A DNA stretch of 64,000 nt from Pyxidicoccus caerfyrddinensis (GCF_010894405.1 NZ_JAAIYA010000009.1:449502-513501); one strand, 5' to 3'; counted from the stretch's first letter, positions 8,878-18,285 are shown. Made by a program: numbers and translations. The notes: generated by a model from the letters alone, not told the origin.

Positions 8878-9052
8878 CGCACCCGCACCTACCTCGTCCC
8901 CTACAGCACCCTCCGCGACGTTTTCGGTTGCCTGCCCGCCGCCCGGGGCCGCATGCAGGGGAAGGCCCGGAGAGGGTCACCTGTTCATCGCCGTCGGCGC
9001 CCCCTGTTTCCCTCGCGGGTGCCCCTACCGTAGACGTCAACGAGGAGAACGG

Positions 9053-12000
9053 ATGTCCCGCTTCACATGGCTGGCCGCGGTTTTCGTGCTCACCTGCCCG
9101 CTCTGGGCGCAGGCGAGGCCGGCAGCGGACGAGACTGCGCGCGGGTACGCGGCCGAGGCGCTGAAGCAGGCCTCCTCCCCCCGCGGCGCCGCCGCCCTGC
9201 TGCGGATGCACGCCCTGGTGGATGACGTGGAGGACCTGACGCCGCTCATCAGCACCTACTCCCTCATCGCCTCGCGGCGCACGTCGGACCCGAACACCCG
9301 CGCCACCGCGCAGATGCTGCTGCTGGAGACGGAGCGCGCCCGCGGCCGGCTGGTGCGCGCCAACGAGGTGAAGCAGTGGCTGGGCTTCGTCGGCGACTAC
9401 TACGTCGTCGGCGGCTTCGAAAACGAGGGCAAGGCCGGCTGCGACACCGACTTCGGCCCCGAGGCCGCCAACCTGGACCTGGCTGCCACCTACCCCGGCG
9501 CCAAGGGCCGTGAAGCCACGTGGCGCAAGCTGACCGCGAACACCACGGACGGCTACGTGGACCTCGCCACCGCGGTGCGCCCCAACCGAGAGACGGTGGC
9601 CTACGCCGTCACCTGGCTGGAGGCGTCGCAGGAGACGCGCGTGGCCATGGGCGTGGGCACCTCCGGCGCGTTCCGCCTGTGGGTGAATGGCCAGCTCGCC
9701 GCGAAGGAGGACCGCTACAACCTGCCCCGGCCGGACCAGTCCCGCGTGTCCGTGAAGCTGCGCAAGGGCCTCAACCGCGTCCTCGTGAAGGTGTGCCAGG
9801 AATCCGGCCCGCTGGGCTTCTACCTGCGCCAGGAGACGCCCTCCGTGCGCGCGTCGCTGCCGGCGAAGGCCCCCGCGCTGGAGCGCGGCGCCGCCCCCGC
9901 GCCCCAGTCGCTGCCCACCCTCACCTCCGCGCTGCGCACCCTCGTCGAGAAGAACCCCAACGACGCCGAGCTGCGCGGCGACTACGCCCGCGTGCTGGGC
10001 TTCTTCCGCGCCTATGACGAGCGCGAGCACACCGCCACCGTGGAGGCCACGCGCGCCGCCGAGGCCGCTCCCGGCAACGCGGGCCTGCAGATGCTGGCCG
10101 CGGGCCAGCAGCGCGATGACCTGAACGAGCGCCGCCGCTTCCTGGAGGCCGCGCTGAAGGCGGACCCGGACTCCGCGGACGCGCGAGTGGCGCTGGCCGA
10201 CCACGAAATGGACCGCGGCCACCCGGAGCGCGTGGAGGGGCTGGTGGCGCCGGTGCTCCAGAAGGACCCGGACTCCGCCTCCGCCCGGCTGATGCTGGCC
10301 AATGCCGTGGAGGCGCTGAACGAGCGTCCCCGCGCGAGCGCGCTGGTGGAGGAGACCTTCCGCCGGCAGCCCCGCGTGCCCCGCGCGGTGCGCGCCGCGG
10401 CGCAGGCGTCCCGGCAGCTCGGCCGCAACCGCGAGGCCATGGACCGGATGCGCGTGGTGCTGGCGCTGCGCTTCGACGATGTGAATACCCGCCGCGGGCT
10501 CGCCTCGCTGCTGGCGGACGCCGGCCAGGTGGAGGCCGCGCAGCGCGAGTACGCGCAGCTCGTCACCCTCAACCCCTTCGACAACGGCGCGCGTGTGCGG
10601 CTGGCGGAGCTGAAGGCCAACAACGGCGCGGTGGAGGAGGCGGTCGCCCTCTTCGCCGAGGCCCGCGCCCTCTCCCCCGACGAGCCCGAGGTGTACGAGC
10701 GCGAGGGCCGCGCCCTGCTGGCCGCCGGCCGCCGTGAGCCGGCGCTGGCCGCCTTCGAGAAGTCGCTGGCGCTGCGCCCGCAGAACCCGGGCCTGAAGGA
10801 GACGCTGCGCACCCTCAAGGGCGAGACGTCCGGCACGGGCATGCAGTACCTGGTGGACGCGAAGGGCCTGGAGAAGGAAGCCGAGGCCTACGTCCACGAG
10901 GACGCGGTGTACCTGGTGGACAGCACCTACGTGCGCGTCCAGAAGAGCGGCCTGTCCAGCCGCCTGTCGCAGATGGTGGTGAAGGTGCTCAACGCGCGTG
11001 GCGTGGACGCCTTCCGCACGCTGCCCGTCACCTACTCGCCGGACCGCCAGGAGGTGCGCATCCTCAAGGCCCGCGTGGTGAAGGCGGACGGCTCCGTGGT
11101 GGAGAGCTACGGGGAGAATGACCGCAACATCAACGAGCCGTGGACGGGCATGTACTACGACGCCCGCGCCAAGGTGCTGTCCTTCCCCTCGCTGGCGCCC
11201 GGCGACCTGCTGGAGCTGACGTACCGGCTGGACGACACCGCGCAGGACAACCTCCTCTCCGACTACTGGGGTGACGTGGAGAGCGTGCAGGGCGTCTACC
11301 CGAAGGTGCGCTTCCAGTACCTCGTGGACATGCCGAAGGAGCGCCCCCTCTACTGGAACAAGAGCAAGCTCACCGGTGTGCAGGGCGCGCAGGAGCCGGT
11401 GGACGGCGGGCGCGTGCTCTACCGGTGGAACGCGAAGCACGTCTCCAAGGTGGTGCCGGAGCCGGGCATGCCGGGCTGGGCGGAAGTCGCCCAGAATCTC
11501 CACGTCTCCACGTACCAGACGTGGGACCAGGTGGGCCGCTACTGGTGGGGCCTCGTGAGGGACCAGCTCCAGCCCAACGCCGAGCTGCGGCAGACGGTGG
11601 ACCAGGTGCTCCAGGGCGTGGACCGCAAGGACGAGCTGGCGGTGGTGCGCGCCATCTACAGCTTCGTGGTGACGAACACGCGCTACGTGGCGCTGGAGTT
11701 CGGCATCCACGGCTACAAGCCGTACCGCGTGGACCGCGTGCTGGCGCGCCGCTTCGGTGACTGCAAGGACAAGGCGAGCCTCATCCACTCCATGCTGCGC
11801 GTCGCGGGCGTGGACAGCCGGCTGGTGCTGCTGCGCATGCGCAACCTGGGCGCCATCGGCGAGGAGCCGGCGAGCCTCGCGGCCTTCAACCACGCCATTG
11901 CCTACGTGCCCAAGTATGACCTGTACCTGGACGGCACGGCGGAGTTCCACGGCGCCAAGGAGCTGCCCAGCGCGGACCGCGTGGCCAACGTGCTGGTGGT

Positions 12001-12712
12001 GGACCCGGACGGCAAGAGCACGTTCCTCACCACGCCCGAGGCCAAGGCCGAGGACAACGCCACGCGGCTGACGCTGGACGTGGCGCTGAGCACCAACGGC
12101 GCCGCGCAGATAACGGGCGCGAGCACGGTGGCCGGAGAGAGCGCACCGGACTACCGCCGGGCGTACCGGCCGGAGGCCACGCGCAAGTCCACCTTCGAGC
12201 GCGCCTGGGCGCAGAGCTTCCCGGGCCTGACGGTGCAGGAGGTGAAGCTCAGCGACACCACGCGGCTGGACGACGACGTGGCGCTGGACTTCAAGATGAA
12301 CATCCCGCGCTACGCGGAGGTGCTGTCCAACGGCATGCGCTTCCTGCCCTTCGGCACGGGCCGCACGTACCAGCAGGCATACGCGTCGCTCGCCGAGCGC
12401 CGCTTCGACCTGGTGATGCAGGGCCCGTGGCTGAACAGCTTCACGCTGAGCTACACGTTGCCCGCCGGCTGGACGGTGGCGGAGCTGCCGCAGGCGGTGG
12501 AGGAGAACACGAAGTTCGGCTACGTGAAGCTGACCTACCGCGTGGACGGCGGCAAGCTGGTGGCGGATGGGGAGATGGCCCTCACCGCCGCGCGCGTGAA
12601 GGCGGACGACTACGCCGAGTTCCGAGAGTTCCTCGGCCGCGTGGACCGCGCCTTCGGGCGCCGGGTGCTCGTCCAGGGCCCCGGCAGCCGCACCGCGTCC
12701 GCGGCGCCGTAA
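9053..12712 (+). CDS. Exported TPR / DUF3857 / transglutaminase-like protein
   Basis: The ATG at 9053 follows GAGGAGAAC and opens a signal peptide ending LWAQA. The 1219-aa product has a sugar-binding-like beta domain (about residues 110-280, with WVNGQLAAKEDRYN), a run of TPR repeats (about 310-600), a DUF3857 domain (about 620-830) and a transglutaminase core. The core has a catalytic triad: Cys904 in FGDCKDKA, His947 in FNHAIAYV and Asp960 in YLDGTAE. A beta-rich C-terminal domain ends the protein. DUF3857-transglutaminase proteins are envelope proteins of uncertain substrate; the triad suggests peptide cleavage or cross-linking in the periplasm. At 1219 aa it is larger than typical members because of the TPR array. 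It stands alone and is followed by a hairpin. Confidence 0.88.
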   Translation: MSRFTWLAAVFVLTCPLWAQARPAADETARGYAAEALKQASSPRGAAALLRMHALVDDVEDLTPLISTYSLIASRRTSDPNTRATAQMLLLETERARGRLVRANEVKQWLGFVGDYYVVGGFENEGKAGCDTDFGPEAANLDLAATYPGAKGREATWRKLTANTTDGYVDLATAVRPNRETVAYAVTWLEASQETRVAMGVGTSGAFRLWVNGQLAAKEDRYNLPRPDQSRVSVKLRKGLNRVLVKVCQESGPLGFYLRQETPSVRASLPAKAPALERGAAPAPQSLPTLTSALRTLVEKNPNDAELRGDYARVLGFFRAYDEREHTATVEATRAAEAAPGNAGLQMLAAGQQRDDLNERRRFLEAALKADPDSADARVALADHEMDRGHPERVEGLVAPVLQKDPDSASARLMLANAVEALNERPRASALVEETFRRQPRVPRAVRAAAQASRQLGRNREAMDRMRVVLALRFDDVNTRRGLASLLADAGQVEAAQREYAQLVTLNPFDNGARVRLAELKANNGAVEEAVALFAEARALSPDEPEVYEREGRALLAAGRREPALAAFEKSLALRPQNPGLKETLRTLKGETSGTGMQYLVDAKGLEKEAEAYVHEDAVYLVDSTYVRVQKSGLSSRLSQMVVKVLNARGVDAFRTLPVTYSPDRQEVRILKARVVKADGSVVESYGENDRNINEPWTGMYYDARAKVLSFPSLAPGDLLELTYRLDDTAQDNLLSDYWGDVESVQGVYPKVRFQYLVDMPKERPLYWNKSKLTGVQGAQEPVDGGRVLYRWNAKHVSKVVPEPGMPGWAEVAQNLHVSTYQTWDQVGRYWWGLVRDQLQPNAELRQTVDQVLQGVDRKDELAVVRAIYSFVVTNTRYVALEFGIHGYKPYRVDRVLARRFGDCKDKASLIHSMLRVAGVDSRLVLLRMRNLGAIGEEPASLAAFNHAIAYVPKYDLYLDGTAEFHGAKELPSADRVANVLVVDPDGKSTFLTTPEAKAEDNATRLTLDVALSTNGAAQITGASTVAGESAPDYRRAYRPEATRKSTFERAWAQSFPGLTVQEVKLSDTTRLDDDVALDFKMNIPRYAEVLSNGMRFLPFGTGRTYQQAYASLAERRFDLVMQGPWLNSFTLSYTLPAGWTVAELPQAVEENTKFGYVKLTYRVDGGKLVADGEMALTAARVKADDYAEFREFLGRVDRAFGRRVLVQGPGSRTASAAP

Positions 12713-12731
12713 GCCATTCCAGACAGTGACG

Positions 12732-12769
12732 CGGCCCGCCGGTGGAAGCCCCTTCCACCCGCGGGCCGT
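12732..12769. terminator. Bidirectional hairpin between convergent genes
   Basis: The sequence contains nested inverted repeats: CGGCCCGC pairs with GCGGGCCG, and inside it GGTGGAAG faces CTTCCACC around a short C-rich loop. A short outer GACAG/CTGTC pairing extends it. It sits between the convergent stops of the transglutaminase-like and serine hydrolase genes, so it probably ends transcripts from both sides. Confidence 0.65.
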
Positions 12770-12787
12770 CGTCTGTCCGGAGCCCGG

Positions 12788-14035
12788 CTACGGCTGCGAG
12801 GGCCCGCTCAAGGCGGCGGCGATGATGCGCGCGGCGGTGCGGGGCTGGTCCTGCCCCATGCGGAGCGTGTTGACGGAGAAGACGAGGCGCCGCCGCAAGT
12901 CGCGCGTGGCGCCCATCCCGTTGTTGTAGCCGTGCCTGTCTCCGCTCTTCCCCCACAGGGTGAAGCCGTTGACGACGAAGCGGCCCAGCCCCGCGGCGAA
13001 GCTGGCGCGTCCGCCCTTCACGTCGGGCACGTCCGGCACGGTGAACATCTCCTCCAGCTGCGCGCGCGGCAGCAGCCGCCCCTTGAAGAGCGCGACGAGG
13101 AAGCGGTCCAGGTCGGCGGTGGTGGAAATCATGTCCCCCGCAGCCCAGGGCACGGACTGGCTGGCCAGGGTGACGTCCACCAGGCACATGCCCCGGTACG
13201 CGGTGGCCCCGTCCGGGCAGCCGTCCGCCTCCGGCGCGACGGACTCATAGCCGTGCGCATGCGGTCCTGGAATCGTCACGTCGTTGCCGGGCACGGAGGT
13301 GTCCCGCAGGTGCAGCGGACGGAGGATGCGCGACTGCACCTCCTCCCCGTAGGAATGGCCCGTCACCTTCTCGATGAGCAGCCCCGCGACGATGTAGCCG
13401 ATGTTGCCGTACTCCTGCTGCGAGCCCGGCTCGAAGCGGGGACCCGGCGGGAGCGACAGCGCGACGAGCTCGCGAGGGCTGAAGCGGCGGAAGCGGTTCT
13501 CCATGAACCACGCGGGGTCCTTCTGCGGCACCGGCACGCCGGGCAGGCCGTGGGTGTAGTTGAGCAACTGCCGCACGGTGATGGGGGCATAGACGCCGTC
13601 GGGCAAGAGGCGCGGCAGGTAGTGCTGGACGGGCCGGTCCAGGTCCACGCGGCCCTCGGCGACGAGCTGCAGCACCACGGTGGCGGTGAACACCTTCGTC
13701 ATGCTGCCGATGCGGAAGCGCGCGTCCGCGGGAATCGGCGCCCCGGTGTGGATATCCGCCACGCCCGAGCTCCCGAGCCAGTGCCCGTCCGCGCCACTCA
13801 CCCGGACCAGGGCGCCCGTCACCTCGCCATTCGGCAGGTTGGCGATGGCCTGTCGCAGGGCCTCGCGATTCAGCGGCGGCAGGGGTGATTGCCCCGCCTC
13901 CTGCTTCAGCTCACCCGACTCCAGCTCGCCCACTTCCGGCTCGCTTCCAGCCGGAGCCTCGGGGCCACAGGCCGGAGCCATGAAGCTCGCGAGCAATGCC
14001 ATGCCAACCCGCAGTCCGCGGTGCAGAACAGCCAT
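12788..14035 (-). CDS. Serine beta-lactamase-fold hydrolase lipoprotein
   Basis: This is a penicillin-binding-protein/beta-lactamase-fold hydrolase of the COG1680 type (EstB, D-alanyl-D-alanine carboxypeptidase or D-aminopeptidase-like). The start at 14035 has AGGAG seven bases upstream; an in-frame start at 14098 has none. The 415-aa product has a signal peptide with lipobox APAC (Cys23), so it is probably a membrane lipoprotein. Catalytic motifs are SMTK (Ser111, Lys114), a YGN as the YxN motif and GKSGDRHG in place of the KTG/HxG motif. The exact substrate cannot be told: peptidoglycan peptides, esters and beta-lactams are all processed by relatives. It lies 80 bases downstream of the trehalose gene. 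Confidence 0.87.
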   Translation of the reverse strand: MAVLHRGLRVGMALLASFMAPACGPEAPAGSEPEVGELESGELKQEAGQSPLPPLNREALRQAIANLPNGEVTGALVRVSGADGHWLGSSGVADIHTGAPIPADARFRIGSMTKVFTATVVLQLVAEGRVDLDRPVQHYLPRLLPDGVYAPITVRQLLNYTHGLPGVPVPQKDPAWFMENRFRRFSPRELVALSLPPGPRFEPGSQQEYGNIGYIVAGLLIEKVTGHSYGEEVQSRILRPLHLRDTSVPGNDVTIPGPHAHGYESVAPEADGCPDGATAYRGMCLVDVTLASQSVPWAAGDMISTTADLDRFLVALFKGRLLPRAQLEEMFTVPDVPDVKGGRASFAAGLGRFVVNGFTLWGKSGDRHGYNNGMGATRDLRRRLVFSVNTLRMGQDQPRTAARIIAAALSGPSQP

Positions 14036-14115
14036 GTTCCATCTCCTGTTGGGGAAGGCCGGCGGCGCCGGCTGGAGGATGGAACACCGGCGCCTCACGG
14101 CGCTGTCACTCCACG

Positions 14116-16281
14116 TCAGGAGACCAGTGCGCCGAGCAGCTTGCGGACCTCGCCTGAGCCGTTGACGCGGAAGGCGGCGCGCGTGGGCTTGTGGCCGGCG
14201 TTGATGGTGAGCCCATCCGGGGGCATGGCCGCGAAGAGGTCCTCGTCCGTCCGGTCATCGCCAATGGCCACCACCAGCGTGCCCGGCGCGAGCCCCTGCG
14301 TGGCCTCGCCCACCACGCGGCCCTTGTGCACGCCCTGCGGCCGCACCTCCACCACCCGGTCTCCGGGCAGCACGTCCATGCGCTGACCGACGAAGGTCTC
14401 CAGCAGCAGCAGTCGCAGCTCGCGGGCCTGGATGGCGCCGAACTCCGGGTCCACCATCCGGTAGTGCCACGCCAGCGACGCCGTCTTCTCCTCCAGGAAC
14501 GAGCCCGGCACCCGCTCGCAGAAGGCGTCCAGCACCGGCCGCGCGCGGGCCTTCCACTCGAAGGACACGCCCTCCAGCATCCGCCACGGTTGGCCCGGCC
14601 GCGTGCGGGACCAGAGGCCGTGCTCCGCGTGCAGGCTCATGGGCAGCTCGCCGAACCACGCCTCCAGCGTCTCCTTGGGCCGGCCGCTGACGATGCTCAG
14701 CGACGTGCCCGGCCGTGCCAGCAGCTTCGCCAGCAGCGCCCGCAGGGCGTCGTCCGGCGCGGCCAGCTCTGGCCGGGACGCGAAGCCCACCAGGGTGCCG
14801 TCGTAATCCAATAGCAGGTGCAGCCGGGGGGCCGCCTTCATCCGCTCCAGCGCCTCGGCGCCGCCGCCCGTCTTGCGCTCCGCCGTGGAGGGCAGGGACT
14901 GGAGCCGGTTGAGGAAGCTGGACGTCCACCAGTGCACGTCGTGGGACTTCACGCCCTCGCGCAGGGCGCGCATCCGCTTGCGGCGCTCGTCCTCGCTCAG
15001 CTCCAGCGCTTCTTCAATCGCATCCGCGATGGCCTCCACGTCGTAGGCGTTGACGATGAGGGCGCTGTCCATCTCCGCGGCGGCACCGGCGAACTCGCTG
15101 AGCACGAGCACGCCGTCCTCGTCCGGGCGGGACGCGCAGAACTCCTTGGCCACCAGATTCATGCCGTCGCGCACCGGGGTGACGAGCATGACGTCCGCCG
15201 CGCGGTACAGCCCCACGAGCTGCTTCTCGTTGAAGGAGCGGTAGAGGTAGTGCACCGGCACGTTGTGGACACCGCCATACAGGCCGTTGATGCGGCCCAC
15301 CAGCTCGTCCACCTTCTCGCGGTAGGCGGCGTAGGCCTCCACCTGGGTGCGGCTGGGCACGGCCACCTGGATGAAGCGCAGGCGCCCGCGCCAGGCGGGC
15401 TCGCGCTCCAGCACGCGCTGCACGGCCAGCAGCCGGCGCGGAATGCCCTTGGTGTAGTCCAGCCGGTCGATGCCCAGGAGGATGCGCTGGCCTTCCGCCT
15501 TCCGGCGCAGCGTGGCCACTTCCTCCAGCACGCCCGGGTCGTTGGCGAGCGACTCGAAGGCCGCCGCGTCGATGCCCATGGGGAAGGCGCCCACCCGCAC
15601 CTCGCGACCGTCCCAGATGACACGGTCGATGTCCGTGTCCAGCCCGAGCTGCCGCATCAGCGCTCCGGAGAAGTGCCGCACGTAGCTCACCGTGTGGAAG
15701 CCGATGAGGTCCGCGCCGAGCAGTCCCCTGAGCAGCGCCTGTCGCCTGGGAAGCGTGCTGAAGATTTCCGACGACGGGAAGGGAATGTGGTGGAAGTAGC
15801 CGATGCGCGCGTCGGGCAGCCGCTGGCGCAGCAGGCCGGGCACGAGCATGAGCTGATAGTCATGCACCCAGATGGTGTCGCCCGGCTGGTAGTGGCGGAC
15901 GACGAGGTCGGCGAAGCGCTCGTTGACCTTGCGATAGATTTCCCAGTCGCGGTCCTGCCGGGGGATGCGGTCCACCATGTAGTGGCACAGCGGCCAGAGG
16001 ACGCGGTTGGAGTAGCCCTCGTAGTAGCGGCTCACCTCGCTGGCGCTGAGGTACAGCGGCACGCAGCGCAGCGCTTCGAGCTGGGCTTCGACCTTGGCGC
16101 GCTGGGCGTCCGTCAGGCGGGAGACATCTCCGGGCCAGCCCAACCAGACGCCGCCGGAGCGCTCATGGGGGCGGCTCAGGCCGGTGGCCAGGCCTCCCGC
16201 GCTGCGCACCACGGAGACGCTGTCCTTCTCCACCTTGACGGTGACGGGGAGGCGATTGGAGACGAGCAGGAGTCGGGACAT
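14116..16281 (-). CDS. otsA/otsB: Fused trehalose-6-phosphate synthase / trehalose-6-phosphatase
   Basis: The N-terminal part (about residues 1-480) is a GT20 glycosyltransferase that joins UDP-glucose (or another nucleotide-glucose) to glucose-6-phosphate. It shows LLLVSNRLPV at the start, VWVHDYQLML and the DGMNLVAKEF loop. The C-terminal part (about 485-721) is a HAD phosphatase with DYDGT (Asp492, Asp494) and GDDRTDEDLF. One polypeptide can therefore make trehalose, a compatible solute, in the cytoplasm. I chose the ATG at 16281 because it begins at the conserved strand; a GTG at 16302 overlaps the upstream gene's end. The order synthase-then-phosphatase resembles yeast TPS2 and plant class II proteins, but here the synthase residues look intact. 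Confidence 0.92.
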   Translation of the reverse strand: MSRLLLVSNRLPVTVKVEKDSVSVVRSAGGLATGLSRPHERSGGVWLGWPGDVSRLTDAQRAKVEAQLEALRCVPLYLSASEVSRYYEGYSNRVLWPLCHYMVDRIPRQDRDWEIYRKVNERFADLVVRHYQPGDTIWVHDYQLMLVPGLLRQRLPDARIGYFHHIPFPSSEIFSTLPRRQALLRGLLGADLIGFHTVSYVRHFSGALMRQLGLDTDIDRVIWDGREVRVGAFPMGIDAAAFESLANDPGVLEEVATLRRKAEGQRILLGIDRLDYTKGIPRRLLAVQRVLEREPAWRGRLRFIQVAVPSRTQVEAYAAYREKVDELVGRINGLYGGVHNVPVHYLYRSFNEKQLVGLYRAADVMLVTPVRDGMNLVAKEFCASRPDEDGVLVLSEFAGAAAEMDSALIVNAYDVEAIADAIEEALELSEDERRKRMRALREGVKSHDVHWWTSSFLNRLQSLPSTAERKTGGGAEALERMKAAPRLHLLLDYDGTLVGFASRPELAAPDDALRALLAKLLARPGTSLSIVSGRPKETLEAWFGELPMSLHAEHGLWSRTRPGQPWRMLEGVSFEWKARARPVLDAFCERVPGSFLEEKTASLAWHYRMVDPEFGAIQARELRLLLLETFVGQRMDVLPGDRVVEVRPQGVHKGRVVGEATQGLAPGTLVVAIGDDRTDEDLFAAMPPDGLTINAGHKPTRAAFRVNGSGEVRKLLGALVS

Positions 16282-16294
16282 AGGCCCCTGACGC

Positions 16295-17443
16295 TTATTC
16301 ACTCCCTCCGGGGATGGCCATGGTTGAAAGGGGCAGCGTGCTGGATGGTGGACCCTCGGGCCCGCCCGCTGGGGCCCAGCCCAGACGAGTCAACAGCGCG
16401 GGCTCACGGCCCGGCTTCCAGATGAAGGCATCCAGCACGTAGTGCGTGGCCTGCGGCAGCGCCAGCAGAGGCACCACCAGGGCAAGCAGGTCCTCCGGCA
16501 GCTCCACGGTGCTCGCCCCGAAGAGGGGTGCCCGCTCGTGCCAGATGAGCCAATCCCAGAGCCCCTCCTCCATCAGCGCCAGCGCCACGAGGAACAGGAC
16601 GAAGCCCGGCAGCCCCGCGCGCAGCAGGGCCCCGCCCATGCCGTAGCCACCTTCCGCGCGCCGCCCGCGTGCGTAGCGGAACAGGAGCGCGAAGTACGGG
16701 ACGCCGTGAAGGACGACGTTCATCACGGTGAAGGCGAAGTCGTCCTTCGCCAGGACGATGCCGCCGAACCACGCCACCCAGGTGGCGGCCACCAGCAGCA
16801 CCTTGCCCGCCTGCACGCCCTCACCCCGTGCCACGCGCAGGAACTGGAAGCCCACCCAGGCCGCGAGGACGACGGCATGGATGGCCAGAGCCACCGTGCC
16901 CACCCCGCGGGGCAGGCCGGAGAGGAAGTCGCCCTCCACGAACCACCAGAAGTCGCGGGGGAGGTTGGCGTGCCACCAGACGACAGGGCCCAGGGTGGCG
17001 GCATAGATGGCGGCGGCGTCCAGGCGGCGCTCGGCGGTGGAGGCGCGGACCTTGCGGCCGTAGAGGGCCACCCAGCCGTACTGCTGGCGGACGAAGTGCG
17101 TGACGGCCACGTAGGCAAACAGCGTCCAGAAGGCCCGGGGGGACACGAGGTACGCCGTCACGCCCGCGACATACGCGGCGAGCGGCGCGCCCAGATAGAG
17201 GCCGGGGCGGCGGCGCAATTCGCCGGTGTCCAGGTAGGTGCGGAACAGTGTGGACCAGACGTGGGCCACGTCCACGCAGACGACGAAGAGGACCCAGGCC
17301 CACAGCGGCGTGTCTCCCGCCGCGCCGAGCCACGGCGCGGCGAGCACGAAGACCACGGACATCAGCGCGCTGCCGGCGAAGACGGTCAGGTCCACTCCCG
17401 GACTGAACAGCCAGCCCTGGGAGGGCGAGAGGAGGCGGGGCAT
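16295..17443 (-). CDS. Polytopic membrane protein with conserved histidines
   Basis: I do not recognise this 382-aa protein. It has about eight to nine hydrophobic segments and several His-containing motifs at membrane edges: DVAHVWSTLFRTYLD, THFVRQQYGW, VVLHGVPYFALLFRY and ATHYVLDAFIWK. Such a pattern is seen in membrane di-iron hydroxylases, desaturases and Brp/Blh-type oxygenases, but the spacing does not match one of these families clearly. It is the first gene of a minus-strand group and its end nearly touches (or overlaps, if the GTG at 16302 is used) the trehalose synthesis gene, so co-transcription is likely. The ATG at 17443 is chosen because it opens directly before the first conserved region; no strong ribosome binding site is visible. 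Confidence 0.75.
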   Translation of the reverse strand: MPRLLSPSQGWLFSPGVDLTVFAGSALMSVVFVLAAPWLGAAGDTPLWAWVLFVVCVDVAHVWSTLFRTYLDTGELRRRPGLYLGAPLAAYVAGVTAYLVSPRAFWTLFAYVAVTHFVRQQYGWVALYGRKVRASTAERRLDAAAIYAATLGPVVWWHANLPRDFWWFVEGDFLSGLPRGVGTVALAIHAVVLAAWVGFQFLRVARGEGVQAGKVLLVAATWVAWFGGIVLAKDDFAFTVMNVVLHGVPYFALLFRYARGRRAEGGYGMGGALLRAGLPGFVLFLVALALMEEGLWDWLIWHERAPLFGASTVELPEDLLALVVPLLALPQATHYVLDAFIWKPGREPALLTRLGWAPAGGPEGPPSSTLPLSTMAIPGGSE

Positions 17444-17562
17444 CGGAGTCCGCAGGCTATCACCGACTCCGAGCCTCTTTCTCCAGCAGTGCCAGCGGCC
17501 TTCGAGGGCAGGCAGGAGACTATGATTCGTCGGCGATGCGAGTCCTGCATGCGTGAGCACCG

Positions 17563-18285
17563 ATGACCCGATTCTTCTGGTTGCGCCAGGACGAGGCCAC
17601 AGCGGCGACGTACGATGGCGAATTCGACGCGGCGCACAGATGGAGTCTGCCCGGCGTGAGGTGCCACACATGCGGCGCCACCTGGGGTGGGGCAGGTCAC
17701 CAGTACCCGTGCGTTGACCTGTCGCAACTGCCCGAGCGCAGCGAGTTCGAGAAGGCCAGACCCGAGCCGTTCCACGAGTTCGCACGCCTCCGTGAGCTGG
17801 TGCGGCCCCTCGCGCCTCCCCATGCAACGCTGCCACCCGGAACAGCCTTCGGGCCGCTGGTCGGTCGTGCCTTCGGGAAGTTCGGCCCCTTCGGATGGTG
17901 GGGCAGTTCCATGCTGCTGGTACGCCGTGACGCACTGGACCGACTCCAGGCCGACGGCGTGCGGGGACTGCTCGGCTGCCGCACGGAGCTGCGCTTCCGG
18001 CAGAAGGACCCGCCGGAGCTGCTGGAGCTTCAAATCGAACCGCACGGCCGGATCCACCCAGACTGCATTCCCCCGGATGAGCCTCCACCGTGCGTCACCT
18101 GTGGCCGGTTCGGACTCGCCCGGCCGGACGAGCCCATCCTGGACGCGGCCTCCATGCCCCCTGCGCTGGACCTGTTCCGGCTCGGCAACTTCGCCACGAT
18201 GATCATCGGCACCGAGCGCTTCATGGAGGCCGTGCAGCGCCTGGAGCTGCACGGCATCACCTTCCGCGAGCTGCCGACCCGCTAA
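17563..18285 (+). CDS. sitI6: Orphan SitI6-family double-CXXCG immunity protein
   Basis: This 240-aa protein aligns along its whole length with the SitI6 at 2389-3108 and keeps both CXXCG motifs (CHTCG at residues 34-38 and CVTCG near residue 177). The most divergent parts are residues 6-18 and the region after GKFGPF, which may set specificity. No SitA-like lipoprotein gene lies upstream: the neighbour is a divergent membrane-protein gene 119 bases away. Its stop codon overlaps that of leuS on the other strand. A lone immunity gene could protect against a foreign SitA6 or be left over after toxin loss. The family call is firm; the orphan role is inference. Confidence 0.82.
   Translation: MTRFFWLRQDEATAATYDGEFDAAHRWSLPGVRCHTCGATWGGAGHQYPCVDLSQLPERSEFEKARPEPFHEFARLRELVRPLAPPHATLPPGTAFGPLVGRAFGKFGPFGWWGSSMLLVRRDALDRLQADGVRGLLGCRTELRFRQKDPPELLELQIEPHGRIHPDCIPPDEPPPCVTCGRFGLARPDEPILDAASMPPALDLFRLGNFATMIIGTERFMEAVQRLELHGITFRELPTR

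Noticed and set aside
8243..8910. Two similar short stretches (CACCTACCTTCGTCCC and CACCTACCTCGTCCCC) flanking the CheW gene
   Set aside because: Only about 15 bases agree and imperfectly. This is compatible with chance in a GC-rich genome.
8807..11950. 1047-codon minus-strand frame opposite the transglutaminase gene
   Set aside because: Its composition (repetitive His, Gln, Arg, Gly) is that of a shadow frame; the plus-strand protein has a triad and a ribosome binding site.
17524..17566. 14-codon frame with CESC ending in an ATGA overlap with the orphan sitI6 gene
   Set aside because: It is too short, has no ribosome binding site and does not resemble a SitA end. The overlap is probably chance.
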